Below, one piece after another: positions 47,114-55,279 of a stretch of DNA of 64,000 bases (within the stretch, counting starts at the first letter, position 1; the number at the start of each line of letters is the position of its first letter). The notes beneath the pieces were generated by a model. The model searched no databases and was not told where the DNA came from. It was given only the letters and a program-made list of their open reading frames with translations. A program made the position numbers and the translations under genes. This stretch comes from an uncultured Sulfitobacter sp. (GTDB taxonomy: Bacteria; Pseudomonadota; Alphaproteobacteria; Rhodobacterales; Rhodobacteraceae), in NCBI GenBank assembly GCA_947492925.1, contig CANLOQ010000001.1, forward strand, positions 1,426,001 through 1,490,000, written 5' to 3'.

Positions 47114-48388
47114 TTAGCGGAAGATCAGAAGATAGCGCAGGCTTGCCAGATCAGCGCGATAGGCGGCGATCGCCTGCTGTGCGGGAATGCCAAGACCGGT
47201 CGCGGTGCGTGCCCAGTTTACCAGCCGGTCCTGTGCATTTTCCTCAAGCTCGCGCAGGAGCGGCCCGTCGGGATAGGCAACGGACAGGCCGGTATCCAGC
47301 ATGATCTGCCGATGCCCATTGTCAAAATCGTCCCAGGCCGCAGAGCGCTGGGACATCCTGAGCCCCGACAGGGTGCCAATGGCTTGCCGGTCAGCGGGGG
47401 AAATGCGTGCCCAGGCATCATTTGACACGATCACCGAAAAGGTCGGCGTATAGATGCCGTTCTCAACCTCGGTCACGCCCCGTTTGTCGTTCCAGATGCC
47501 TGCACCACGCGCCGCACCGTGGGCCATCATAAAGGTCAGCGGCCCCTGCGTTGCTACATCGTGATTGCCGAACTTTTCGGCATTCCGTTCCTGCACCCGT
47601 TTGGGGCCGATCATGTCAAGACCGTCGAAATAGGGCACGGGATAGTCATTTGCATTCAGGACATTTTCCCCTGCTTCAACGGGATCATTCAGATCATGCC
47701 AGATATGCGCCGCCGGGGCCGAAATAAATCCGAGCACATGGGCATCGTCAAAGTAATTGGTTTTGGACAGATAATTTTCGTGCAGGTTCCACAGGGAAAT
47801 CGCTGTTTGCTGGGCAGAGCCGCCCATCAGGGGGATCATCGGAATTTGTAAAAGCGGATGGCTTTGCGCCAGTGTGCTGTTCATCACATAGGTCGCGTCG
47901 ACCGTGCCGGATGTCACCAGATCAAGCTGGGCATTCACATCACGGTTCATGACCGGCGGATCGACAAAGCGGACGCGCCCTTCGGTTATTCTCTCAATAT
48001 TGGCCAGATAGGGGTCGATGATACCACTGTTGATCACGAAACGCGGGTCCGATGCCTTGTTAAATGTCAGGACAAGTGGCGCGCCGGGCTTTGGTGTATC
48101 GGTTGTGGGGGTGGTCTGGGTTGCGGTTGTGGCCGTGCCCCGGCAGGGAATTGACAGTTTCTGCCCCACAAACAGAAGGTTCGGGTTGTCCTGCAGGGCA
48201 TCCCGATTGGCGTCGATCAGAACCTCAAAGGCGCTGACGCCGTAGGCTTTGACGCTGATCCGGCTGAGGGTATCGCCCGGGACAACCGTATATGTCTGGC
48301 CGCATTCGATTGACGTGCTTTGTGCGCTGCCTGCAATTGGTGCCAGCGCAATTGCCGCCGTAAAAATGATTTTTGCAAAATTTAGCAT
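47114..48388 (-). CDS. Secreted fusion of a LysM domain with a TRAP-type (DctP) solute-binding domain
   Basis: The 424-residue protein has a signal peptide (TAAIALAPIAGSAQS near residues 10-24), a LysM domain at about residues 33-81 (YTVVPGDTLSRISVKAYG through LLFVGQKLSIP), a threonine/proline-rich linker, and a region from about residue 105 that reads like DctP-family solute-binding proteins: GIIDPYLANIERITEGRVRF, NAQLDLVTSGTVDATYV, PLLQIPMIPLMGG, and late in the protein VIVSNDAWARISPADRQAIG. LysM binds peptidoglycan, so it may tether the binding domain to the wall. No TRAP membrane subunits are nearby. It interrupts nusG-rplK. Confidence 0.72.
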   Translation of the reverse strand: MLNFAKIIFTAAIALAPIAGSAQSTSIECGQTYTVVPGDTLSRISVKAYGVSAFEVLIDANRDALQDNPNLLFVGQKLSIPCRGTATTATQTTPTTDTPKPGAPLVLTFNKASDPRFVINSGIIDPYLANIERITEGRVRFVDPPVMNRDVNAQLDLVTSGTVDATYVMNSTLAQSHPLLQIPMIPLMGGSAQQTAISLWNLHENYLSKTNYFDDAHVLGFISAPAAHIWHDLNDPVEAGENVLNANDYPVPYFDGLDMIGPKRVQERNAEKFGNHDVATQGPLTFMMAHGAARGAGIWNDKRGVTEVENGIYTPTFSVIVSNDAWARISPADRQAIGTLSGLRMSQRSAAWDDFDNGHRQIMLDTGLSVAYPDGPLLRELEENAQDRLVNWARTATGLGIPAQQAIAAYRADLASLRYLLIFR

Positions 48389-48618
48389 CCAATTCCCTTT
48401 TCAATAAATCCGTAATTCAAATTCAATCAGATTCCCCACTCGCCACGCAACGATTCTTGGGGGTTTCTATTTATGCGCGAAAGGGTGATGGGCCGGAATA
48501 TCTTCTTGCATTGCGGGGCCAGCGGGGCTATGCGCCACGAGGCTGTGCAAACGGCAAAACTGTGGAAGGCGCGCGCACCGCGGTGTGCAGACCGGACCAC
48601 ACAACACATCAAGCTTGC

Positions 48619-48630
48619 GGGACGCGTCCC
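48619..48630 (+). promoter_or_regulatory. Perfect palindrome in the rplK leader
   Basis: GGGACGCGTCCC is a perfect 12-base palindrome 27 bases upstream of the rplK ATG, in a 268-base leader that separates the divergent LysM-DctP gene and rplK. It may form a short RNA hairpin in the leader; whether it is a regulator-binding site is unknown. Confidence 0.3.
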
Positions 48631-48656
48631 GGGAGCGTTGGAATAGGAGAAGGCCA

Positions 48657-49082
48657 ATGGCCAAGAAACTCGTCGGTACGATGAAGTTGCAAGTTAAAGC
48701 GGGTCAAGCAAACCCGTCCCCACCTGTGGGCCCTGCGCTGGGTCAGCGCGGCATCAACATCATGGAATTCTGCAAGGCGTTCAACGCCAAGACAGCAGAC
48801 ATGGAGCCGGGCGCACCTTGCCCGACCGTGATCAGCTATTATCAGGACAAGTCCTTTACGATGGACATCAAGACGCCCCCGGCGTCCTACTACCTGAAAA
48901 AAGCGGCCAAGGTGAACTCTGGCGCAAAAACGCCGAGCCGTGAAACCGTTGGCACCGTGACGGCCAAGCAGCTGCGCGAGATCGCGGAAGCAAAGATGGC
49001 TGACCTGAGCGCGAACGATGTGGATCAGGCAATGAAGATCATTCTGGGCTCTGCAAAGTCCATGGGCATCGAGGTTAAGTAA
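48657..49082 (+). CDS. rplK: 50S ribosomal protein L11
   Basis: L11 binds the GTPase-associated centre of 23S rRNA. The 141-residue protein starts [31 protein letters not shown] and has the C-terminal RNA-binding domain with [41 protein letters not shown] 48657 follows the AGGAGAAGG site; an upstream in-frame ATG at 48585 is not supported. rplA starts one base after the stop. Confidence 0.97.
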   Translation: MAKKLVGTMKLQVKAGQANPSPPVGPALGQRGINIMEFCKAFNAKTADMEPGAPCPTVISYYQDKSFTMDIKTPPASYYLKKAAKVNSGAKTPSRETVGTVTAKQLREIAEAKMADLSANDVDQAMKIILGSAKSMGIEVK

Positions 49083-49083
49083 G

Positions 49084-49782
49084 ATGGGTAAAGTTGGAAA
49101 GCGTACTGCCGCCGCGCGTGAAGCGTTTGCAGGCAAAGAAGATGTGACCGTTGAAGAAGCGGTTGCGATGATCAAAGCCAACTCAAAGGTCAAGTTCGAC
49201 GAGACCATCGAGATTGCCATGAACCTTGGCGTTGATCCGCGCCACGCGGACCAGATGGTGCGCGGTGTGGTTGGCCTGCCGAATGGTACGGGCAAGACAA
49301 TGCGCGTTGCGGTTTTCGCCCGCGGCCCAAAGGCCGAAGAAGCGCAGGCCGCTGGTGCTGACATCGTTGGCGCAGAAGACCTGATGGAAACCGTCCAGTC
49401 CGGCAAGATAGAATTTGATCGTTGCATCGCGACACCTGACATGATGCCGATCGTTGGCCGTCTGGGTAAGGTGCTTGGCCCGCGCAACCTGATGCCAAAC
49501 CCCAAGGTGGGTACGGTAACGATGGACGTGAAGGAAGCCGTTGAGGCGGCCAAGGGCGGTCAGGTTCAGTTCAAGGCTGAAAAAGGCGGCGTGGTTCATG
49601 CGGGCGTTGGCAAACTGTCGTTTGACGAAGCCAAGCTGGTCGAGAATGTGCGCGCCTTTGTGGGTGCCGTGGCCAAGGCAAAGCCAGCGGGCTCCAAGGG
49701 CACGTACATGAAAAAGATCAACCTGACGTCCACAATGGGCCCGGGTGTTTCCGTTGCAGTGGACGATGCTGTCAGCGAGTAA
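49084..49782 (+). CDS. rplA: 50S ribosomal protein L1
   Basis: L1 binds 23S rRNA and, as a repressor, its own mRNA leader. The 232-residue protein has the N-terminal [52 protein letters not shown] and the C-terminal [17 protein letters not shown]. It follows rplK by one base, the usual rplKA pair. A terminator follows, then the divergent-strand sulfatase instead of rplJ. Confidence 0.97.
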   Translation: MGKVGKRTAAAREAFAGKEDVTVEEAVAMIKANSKVKFDETIEIAMNLGVDPRHADQMVRGVVGLPNGTGKTMRVAVFARGPKAEEAQAAGADIVGAEDLMETVQSGKIEFDRCIATPDMMPIVGRLGKVLGPRNLMPNPKVGTVTMDVKEAVEAAKGGQVQFKAEKGGVVHAGVGKLSFDEAKLVENVRAFVGAVAKAKPAGSKGTYMKKINLTSTMGPGVSVAVDDAVSE

Positions 49783-49804
49783 GCGTTGAACTTTGATGAA
49801 CACG

Positions 49805-49836
49805 AAAGGCGTCGGTATGAACCGGCGCCTTTTTTC
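49805..49836 (+). terminator. Intrinsic terminator downstream of rplKA
   Basis: AAAGGCGTCGGT pairs with ACCGGCGCCTTT (one G-T pair) around a 4-base loop and runs into TTTTTT, 23 bases after the rplA stop. Confidence 0.88.
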
Positions 49837-49904
49837 GTTTGGCGCGGGGCCGTGCGGACGGCTGGTTTATATCGCCCTGCGTTATGATCCCGCGTGTATT
49901 CAGG

Positions 49905-51242
49905 TCAGGCGAGGCGTGACGCGCTGTATTCGTGCATGCAGGCGGAAAAGGCTGCCTGTGCGTCGGGAAAATCGTGGTGGTCCGGCCCCAGGTTCCGGGT
50001 CTGCCACCAGTCCTGCGACAGATCGAAGAATTCGGTAGAGCTGTCTGCATATCGAATGAACCGGTATTTGCCGGTGCGCACTGCCGCGCTTTCGTCATAG
50101 AACGTGGGCACCACCCGGTCCGGGTTGCGGTTCTGTTCGACCTGCGGGCGTAATGATTGGCCCGGTGTGTCCTTCAGCGGGGGCAGGTCAAGGTAGTCCA
50201 TGATCGTGGGGCCTACATCGACCAGCCCAACCGGATCATCCACCACCTGTCCCACCGGCGCGCGCGGGTCATGGATGATCAGCGGCACCGCCGCGACCTG
50301 TTCCCACAGCGTGTGCTTGCGAAACATATTGCGTTCGCCCATGTGCATGCCGTGGTCCGACAGCAGTATGACCAGCGTGTCATCAGCGTAGGGCGATTTC
50401 TTGAGCGACCGCCAGACGCGGCCCACGTGGTGATCCACATGGGTCAGTGCCGAGAAATAATTGCGCACGCTGGCCTGCCAGAACGCGAGGTTGTTGCGGT
50501 CAAAGCTCTCTGGTGTGGTGGCTTCCATGAAAGGGCTTGGGTCAAAGCCATTGGCCCAGTCGGCGGGCTGTTGCAGCTTGCCTGGATCGTAGCGTTCCTT
50601 GTAGTGCGCGGGCGTCTTCCACGGGCCGTGCGGGCCGGAAAAGCCGACCTCGCGGTAGAACGGCGCATCGCCATCGTAGTGTTGCAGGAAACGGCGGGCC
50701 GACACGGCGACCTGATGATCGTAGTACCGGGCATCGTCTTTCTTTTCGACTGTTGCCGGGCCACCGCGAAAACCGCCGTAGGTGGTTTCCGCCACGGAGG
50801 ATCTTGCCCGACCACTGCGCAAGCGCCGGTCGCGCCGCCAGAGAGAAAAGACTTTGGCCTCGTCCGAGAAGAAGGTTTTGTGCAGATCGGCGGGCAGGGG
50901 GCGGTAGCCCTGAATGACCTTGCCCCCGGAAGAGCAGAAATAACCGCGCTGTTTCAACGTGTGCAGCCAGAACATTTCCGGGTCGAGGCGGTTGATATAG
51001 TGCTTGTCGGATTTCAGAACATCGATCTGGTGCGGGGATTTCGAGGTCATGAAGCTGGCGCGTGAGGGGCTGCACACGGGTGTCTGGCAATAGGCCGACT
51101 GAAAGATCGTCGATTGCGCGCTGATCAGGTCAAGGTTCGGGGTTTGCAGTTCGTCACCGAAGATGAACTTGTATTTCCAGAAGGCGACGCAGTCATCCAG
51201 GCTGATCAGCAGGACATTTCGCGGGGCTGTCGACGATGTCAT
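49905..51242 (-). CDS. Sulfatase (arylsulfatase / iduronate- or choline-sulfatase-like)
   Basis: Type I sulfatases hydrolyse sulfate esters using a formylglycine made from a cysteine. The 445-residue protein has RNVLLISLDDC at the start (first metal-binding aspartates), the C-x-P-x-R formylglycine motif in QTPVCSPSRASF near residue 63, GFSGPHGPWKTP near residue 215, and LLSDHGMHMGERNMFRKHTLWEQ near residue 310, with two further metal-binding and sulfate-binding residues. There is no clear signal peptide, so a cytoplasmic choline-sulfatase-like role is possible; the substrate is unknown. It lies inside the rplKA/rplJL joint, on the opposite strand. Confidence 0.85.
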   Translation of the reverse strand: MTSSTAPRNVLLISLDDCVAFWKYKFIFGDELQTPNLDLISAQSTIFQSAYCQTPVCSPSRASFMTSKSPHQIDVLKSDKHYINRLDPEMFWLHTLKQRGYFCSSGGKVIQGYRPLPADLHKTFFSDEAKVFSLWRRDRRLRSGRARSSVAETTYGGFRGGPATVEKKDDARYYDHQVAVSARRFLQHYDGDAPFYREVGFSGPHGPWKTPAHYKERYDPGKLQQPADWANGFDPSPFMEATTPESFDRNNLAFWQASVRNYFSALTHVDHHVGRVWRSLKKSPYADDTLVILLSDHGMHMGERNMFRKHTLWEQVAAVPLIIHDPRAPVGQVVDDPVGLVDVGPTIMDYLDLPPLKDTPGQSLRPQVEQNRNPDRVVPTFYDESAAVRTGKYRFIRYADSSTEFFDLSQDWWQTRNLGPDHHDFPDAQAAFSACMHEYSASRLA

Positions 51243-51551
51243 TGAATTTCCTGATGCGCTGGCATGTGAAGCTGCACGAAAGGGGGTTGGAAAACTGAAG
51301 TCAAGCGCGTAATCAACGCGCATGCACGGAACCGCGATTCGTCGTCTTCTGTGCTGTTCGTCCGAGACGGCGGGTGAAGGGGTTCCTTCATAATTCCTGC
51401 CTGAGACGGGAAAAGGAATTCTGACGTCGAGCGCTGCGCGCTCTTCGCAGTGCACTCCCGACCCCCGTAAGGACCCGAAATGTCGGGTGTCTTTCAAGGC
51501 CCCCGGCAAAACTGAGCCGGAGGGGCAACCCTCCCTTACTGGAGTGAAACT
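51243..51551 (+). promoter_or_regulatory. rplJ leader and divergent promoter region (309 bases)
   Basis: This gap serves rplJ and the divergent sulfatase. Close to rplJ it forms several hairpins: ACCCGA/TCGGGT at 51473-51488, and GGAGGG with a GCAA tetraloop and CCCTCC at 51519-51534. Structured leaders before rplJ bind the L10-(L12)4 complex in other bacteria, so autoregulation is likely. The GTG start of rplJ follows a GGAG site at 51540-51543. Confidence 0.55.
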
Positions 51552-52064
51552 GTGGATAGAGCACAAAAAGAAGCATTGGTCGACGAACTCGGCCAGATCT
51601 TTGAAAGCTCTGGCGTCGTCGTGGTGTCTCACTACGTCGGTATGACAGTTGCCGAAATGCAGGACCTACGCCAGCGCGCACGCGAAGCTGGTGGGGCCGT
51701 GCGTGTTGCCAAGAACAGGCTCGCCAAAATCGCCCTTCAGGGAAAGCCGTGCGAAAGCATTGGTGACCTTCTGGAGGGTATGACCGTTCTGACCTATTCC
51801 GAGGATCCTGTGGCTGCGGCCAAGGTTGCTCAGGAATACTCGAAGGAAAACCAGAAGCTGGTGATCCTTGGGGGTTCTATGGGTGAGAACGCTCTGGACG
51901 CCGCCGGTGTTGAAGCCGTGTCCAAGATGCCTTCGCGGGAGGAGCTTATCTCCACCATCGCGGGCATGCTGGGCGCACCTGCATCCAACATCGCCGGGGC
52001 CATTGGCGCACCTGCAAGCAACATCGCATCCATCCTGTCCACGATCGAGGACAAGGCTGCGTAA
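51552..52064 (+). CDS. rplJ: 50S ribosomal protein L10
   Basis: L10 is the base of the ribosomal stalk and anchors L7/L12. The 170-residue protein starts at a GTG with [35 protein letters not shown], and contains [14 protein letters not shown] near residue 52; the alanine-rich C-terminus ([26 protein letters not shown]) is the L12-binding helix. rplL follows after 72 bases. Confidence 0.97.
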   Translation: MDRAQKEALVDELGQIFESSGVVVVSHYVGMTVAEMQDLRQRAREAGGAVRVAKNRLAKIALQGKPCESIGDLLEGMTVLTYSEDPVAAAKVAQEYSKENQKLVILGGSMGENALDAAGVEAVSKMPSREELISTIAGMLGAPASNIAGAIGAPASNIASILSTIEDKAA

Positions 52065-52136
52065 GCAACTTTTATGCCGTCGTGTTGGAAACCCTTCACG
52101 TTGGAACACACATCTTAAACGGAAAGAGCTGATAAA

Positions 52137-52511
52137 ATGGCTGATCTGAAGAAACTGGCAGAAGACATCGTTGGTCTGACACTGCTTGAAGCACAAGAAC
52201 TGAAGACAATCCTCAAGGACGAGTACGGCATCGAGCCCGCAGCAGGCGGCGCAGTGATGATGGCTGGTCCTGCGGACGGTGGCGGTGCCGCTGCCGAAGA
52301 GAAGACCGAATTTGACGTCGTTCTGAAGAACGCGGGCGCATCCAAGATCAACGTGATCAAGGAAGTCCGCGGCATCACCGGTCTGGGCCTGAAAGAAGCC
52401 AAGGACCTGGTCGAAGCCGGTGGCAAGATCAAAGAAGGCGTCGACAAAGCCGAAGCCGAAGACATCAAGGGCAAGCTGGAAGCAGCTGGCGCGGAAGTCG
52501 AGCTGGCGTAA
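52137..52511 (+). CDS. rplL: 50S ribosomal protein L7/L12
   Basis: L7/L12 is the flexible stalk protein that recruits translation factors. The 124-residue protein has the N-terminal dimerisation domain ([25 protein letters not shown]), an alanine/glycine hinge and the C-terminal domain with [36 protein letters not shown]. Length is normal. The stop is followed by a palindromic repeat and a strong terminator, and then by a foreign cassette rather than rpoB. Confidence 0.97.
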   Translation: MADLKKLAEDIVGLTLLEAQELKTILKDEYGIEPAAGGAVMMAGPADGGGAAAEEKTEFDVVLKNAGASKINVIKEVRGITGLGLKEAKDLVEAGGKIKEGVDKAEAEDIKGKLEAAGAEVELA

Positions 52512-52520
52512 GCCGGTTGT

Positions 52521-52546
52521 GGTGGCGGGGTGAACCCCGCCCTACG
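52521..52546 (+). repeat. REP-like palindromic repeat (single copy)
   Basis: The reverse complement reads CGTAGGGCGGGG then TTCACCCCGCC, an imperfect palindrome whose outer CGTA-rGG arms match the pair between rpoB and rpoC. It lies between the rplL stop and its terminator. Confidence 0.6.
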
Positions 52547-52556
52547 GAGAATGAGA

Positions 52557-52587
52557 GCGGCGGTTCCTGAGGGGGCCGCCGTTTTTT
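52557..52587 (+). terminator. Intrinsic terminator downstream of rplL
   Basis: CGGCGGTTCC and GGGGCCGCCG form a 10-base stem around a TGAG loop, followed by six T. It ends the rplJL transcript before the inserted cassette. Confidence 0.88.
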
Positions 52588-52652
52588 GTTGTTGCATTGA
52601 GCGACAAAGCTAGCGCAGTCTGCTGTAGGTTGTTCCGCAGAAGAAAGTTCAA

Positions 52653-54026
52653 ATGAAGCTAGAGCGTTTTAAAGCAAGTGGAATTAATGGGTATTTAGAC
52701 TTCGATATCGGATTCTATAGTGGATTGACATTCCTCACGGGAATAAATGGCACTGGGAAAACATCTGCCTTGAACGCGATCTCGTCCCTTCTTATGCCTA
52801 GACTAGACTATCTCGCAACACAGCAATTTGATGAGATATCAATCACTATTGAAGAGAACGGGGAGAGCGTAAGGCTTATTGCAGAGAAGCTAGGCGATGA
52901 AACTTGCTTGAAATGCTCAAAGTTTCCAGACGAGGAAGTTTCGTTTTCTGCATATGATGATCCGCTTGATTATCGGAGCTTTCAGGCAGAGGAAATGGAG
53001 GAGCGTTACTACAAAGAATTGCTAGATGATAACTCAAATACCCAAATTGTTGCCTTCATTCTTGATCTTCCGACGCCCATGTTTCTTGGCCTAGATAGAA
53101 GGTCACGATCGCTTGATGCCGATGCGCGATATCTCCGAAGAGCTTCTCCACGAACAACAAAGAAGCGGCGGCGGAATATTTTTGGAACCTCATTAGGTGG
53201 GAGCTTGACAGAAGCTCAATCCTACGCAGAAAATACGATGTTTGACTGTTACCGAAGAAAGGGAGTGTTGGACAGAAAGTTTAGGAATAATCTCATCTTT
53301 GAATTGCTCAACTTTCCACTCAATGAGTTCTCTGGCTTTATGTCTGATGATGATATCATTAGTAAGCAAAAGTTAGCGACAGCTAAACGAAATGTTTACC
53401 AAATCCCAAAACTCCTAGACCTTGATAGTGATAAGGTAACTGAAAGACTTTCAGAACTCTTCGAGTTTATCGAAGATAAGATAATTTTGGCAAATCAACC
53501 GCCAAAAGAAATCAATGAAGATGAACCATGGAACAATCCTGCATTTCGAGCACGCCTGGCGCTTGCTGAGAATAGATCCAGCATTGAGAAGATAAACGCA
53601 TTATCTGGCCTTGTAACCGAGTATACGAGAAATGTTGATGCGATATTCTCAAAAATTAAGGAATTCTCTCAGACAGTAAACTCTTTCATCCAAGATAGCA
53701 GTAAGACTCTTGAATTTGATGATCGCGGTCATTTGTCTTTTCATGTTGGTGACGAGGTTGCTGAAAGGGACCTCCGCACGCTTTCATCTGGCGAGATTCA
53801 GCTGATAGTAATTTTCGCTCATTTGTACTTCAATCCAGAAACAGAGCGGGCAAATATCTTCATTATTGATGAGCCGGAACTCTCGCTGCATGTGCAATGG
53901 CAAGCTAGATTTGTCGATGCAATTTTAAAGGCATCTGAGAATACACAGTTTGTAATGGCTACGCACTCCCCAACTGTAATAATGAGTCGAGTTGATAACT
54001 GCATTGAGATTGAGAGTAAGAGTTAA
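52653..54026 (+). CDS. PARIS-like AriA: ABC-type AAA ATPase (AAA_15/AAA_21)
   Basis: The 457-residue protein is a RecF/SMC-like ATPase: N-terminal FKASGINGYLDFDI, Walker A GINGTGKT at residues 30-37, a long helical, charged insertion with the basic patch TTKKRRRN near residue 170, the ABC signature LSSGEIQ near 377, Walker B FIIDEPELSLH with Asp406/Glu407, and the H-loop THSP near 437. Paired with the DUF4435 gene 3 bases on, this is the composition of PARIS, where AriA senses phage anti-restriction proteins and holds AriB. Codon use and base composition (37% G+C in one counted 60-base line) differ sharply from the neighbours, so it came in by transfer. A general DUF4435-linked ATPase remains possible. 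Confidence 0.75.
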   Translation: MKLERFKASGINGYLDFDIGFYSGLTFLTGINGTGKTSALNAISSLLMPRLDYLATQQFDEISITIEENGESVRLIAEKLGDETCLKCSKFPDEEVSFSAYDDPLDYRSFQAEEMEERYYKELLDDNSNTQIVAFILDLPTPMFLGLDRRSRSLDADARYLRRASPRTTKKRRRNIFGTSLGGSLTEAQSYAENTMFDCYRRKGVLDRKFRNNLIFELLNFPLNEFSGFMSDDDIISKQKLATAKRNVYQIPKLLDLDSDKVTERLSELFEFIEDKIILANQPPKEINEDEPWNNPAFRARLALAENRSSIEKINALSGLVTEYTRNVDAIFSKIKEFSQTVNSFIQDSSKTLEFDDRGHLSFHVGDEVAERDLRTLSSGEIQLIVIFAHLYFNPETERANIFIIDEPELSLHVQWQARFVDAILKASENTQFVMATHSPTVIMSRVDNCIEIESKS

Positions 54027-54029
54027 AGT

Positions 54030-54887
54030 ATGTCTACATCAGTAGTCTATCCTGTTGGGATAGCGCGTGCGCTTGGCCATCTGAACTCGGCGGGTAACGA
54101 TATTCAAATATTTGTTGAAGATACCGCGAACCGTAATGTTTGGCGGAAGATTCTGAAGGCGCTATTGCCTGACGGTGTTTCGTTTCGGGATCCGATTGCC
54201 TTAGGCGGCCGGAAACAAGTAGTTGACGAGTGTCGGCGCGATCAGCAGAACGATGGCCGAAAAAAACTCTATATCATCGACGCTGATTTTGATCTCCTGC
54301 ACGGCAAGCGGAAACGAAACCTTCGGCATTTGTATAGGTTGCGTGCCTACTGCATTGAAAACTACCTGTTTCAAGAAGAGGCACTGATCAGGGTTGCGCA
54401 GATTATGGATGTTAATGTTACAGAGCAGGCAGCTCGGCGTAAACTTAATTTCTCGAGTTGGAAACGATCAAATCGAGAAAAGTTTGAGAAGCTATTCGTT
54501 TGTTATGCTGCTGTGAACCGGATAGATAGTAGCCACAAGACTGTTCGATACTGGATCGGGAATCTGGCTAAATCTGGCACTGACTACGGAAGCCTATGTC
54601 CTCACAAAACCAACGCCCGCGTTCGTGAATTAATTCGAAAAATCCGGGCCGACTTCTCGAAAGAAGAATTCGGGGAAGTTTATCGTGAGATTTCCAAGCG
54701 CGCTCAGGCTTTGGATACTTGGGACTATGTCTCCGCAAAGGATGGTCACCTAAAGCAGATCATCACTAGAATGAAACAGCTGTTTGGACAGATGCGCGAA
54801 GATCAAATAAAAGTTTTACTTGCTGAGTTCTTTGAGGCCAGCGTTGACCCGTATTTGGTACGTCGCCTTCGAAAACTATGTGAATGA
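54030..54887 (+). CDS. PARIS-like AriB: DUF4435 protein with TOPRIM residues
   Basis: The 285-residue protein has the DUF4435/TOPRIM pattern: glutamate 30 in QIFVEDTANRNVWRKIL, GGRKQVVDEC near residue 59, the D-x-D-F-D in LYIIDADFDLL (Asp84, 86, 88) and CIENYLFQEE near residue 108. In PARIS such a protein, released from AriA after a phage trigger, cuts host tRNA and stops growth. The gene starts 3 bases after the ATPase stop, so the two form one operon. G+C is low too (26 of 60 in one counted line, 54241-54300). A function as a nuclease is inferred. Confidence 0.75.
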   Translation: MSTSVVYPVGIARALGHLNSAGNDIQIFVEDTANRNVWRKILKALLPDGVSFRDPIALGGRKQVVDECRRDQQNDGRKKLYIIDADFDLLHGKRKRNLRHLYRLRAYCIENYLFQEEALIRVAQIMDVNVTEQAARRKLNFSSWKRSNREKFEKLFVCYAAVNRIDSSHKTVRYWIGNLAKSGTDYGSLCPHKTNARVRELIRKIRADFSKEEFGEVYREISKRAQALDTWDYVSAKDGHLKQIITRMKQLFGQMREDQIKVLLAEFFEASVDPYLVRRLRKLCE

Positions 54888-55279
54888 TTGAACAGGATTG
54901 TTTGAGGCTGCTGCCCCAGGTCCCACCCCTTGACGCATCCCCCCTTCCTCCACCACACTCGCGTCAACTAACCCACACCGCACCCCCCTTGCATCCCCCC
55001 CTCTAACCTCCTAAATCACAGTCTCCGCTGGGAGCGATGATTCGCACCCGGCTTTTTGCGTCGTACGGTCAGGAAGGAGCACCACCACAACGTATCCCCT
55101 CCCAATCTCTCGCAAAAAGCCGCCCCGGACCCTCCGCTGCGGTTTTTTAGGAAAGATTATGATCGGGCGTGCACCTTTGGGCCGGTGCGCAGGTATTGAT
55201 CTTCTTTTCAATCTTTGACGGTTCGCGCGCGTTTGCCCCGCCGCTGCGCGACCACACAAAGATGGAGTGCGAAATCCGC
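54888..55279 (+). promoter_or_regulatory. rpoB upstream region, with a C-rich, G-poor stretch
   Basis: The 392-base gap lies between the DUF4435 gene and rpoB. Its first part, 54921-55020, contains 55 C and only 6 G in 100 bases, a composition typical of Rho-utilisation sites. A weak hairpin with a T-run (GCCGC to GCGGTTTTTT) lies near 55113-55149 and could be an attenuator. Since rplJL ends at a terminator, the rpoBC promoter is expected in this gap; no convincing -35/-10 pair was found. Confidence 0.55.

Noticed and set aside
48373-48684. A 103-codon frame in the rplK leader
   Set aside because: It overlaps the rplK start, has no ribosome-binding site and no motif; the region reads as untranslated leader.
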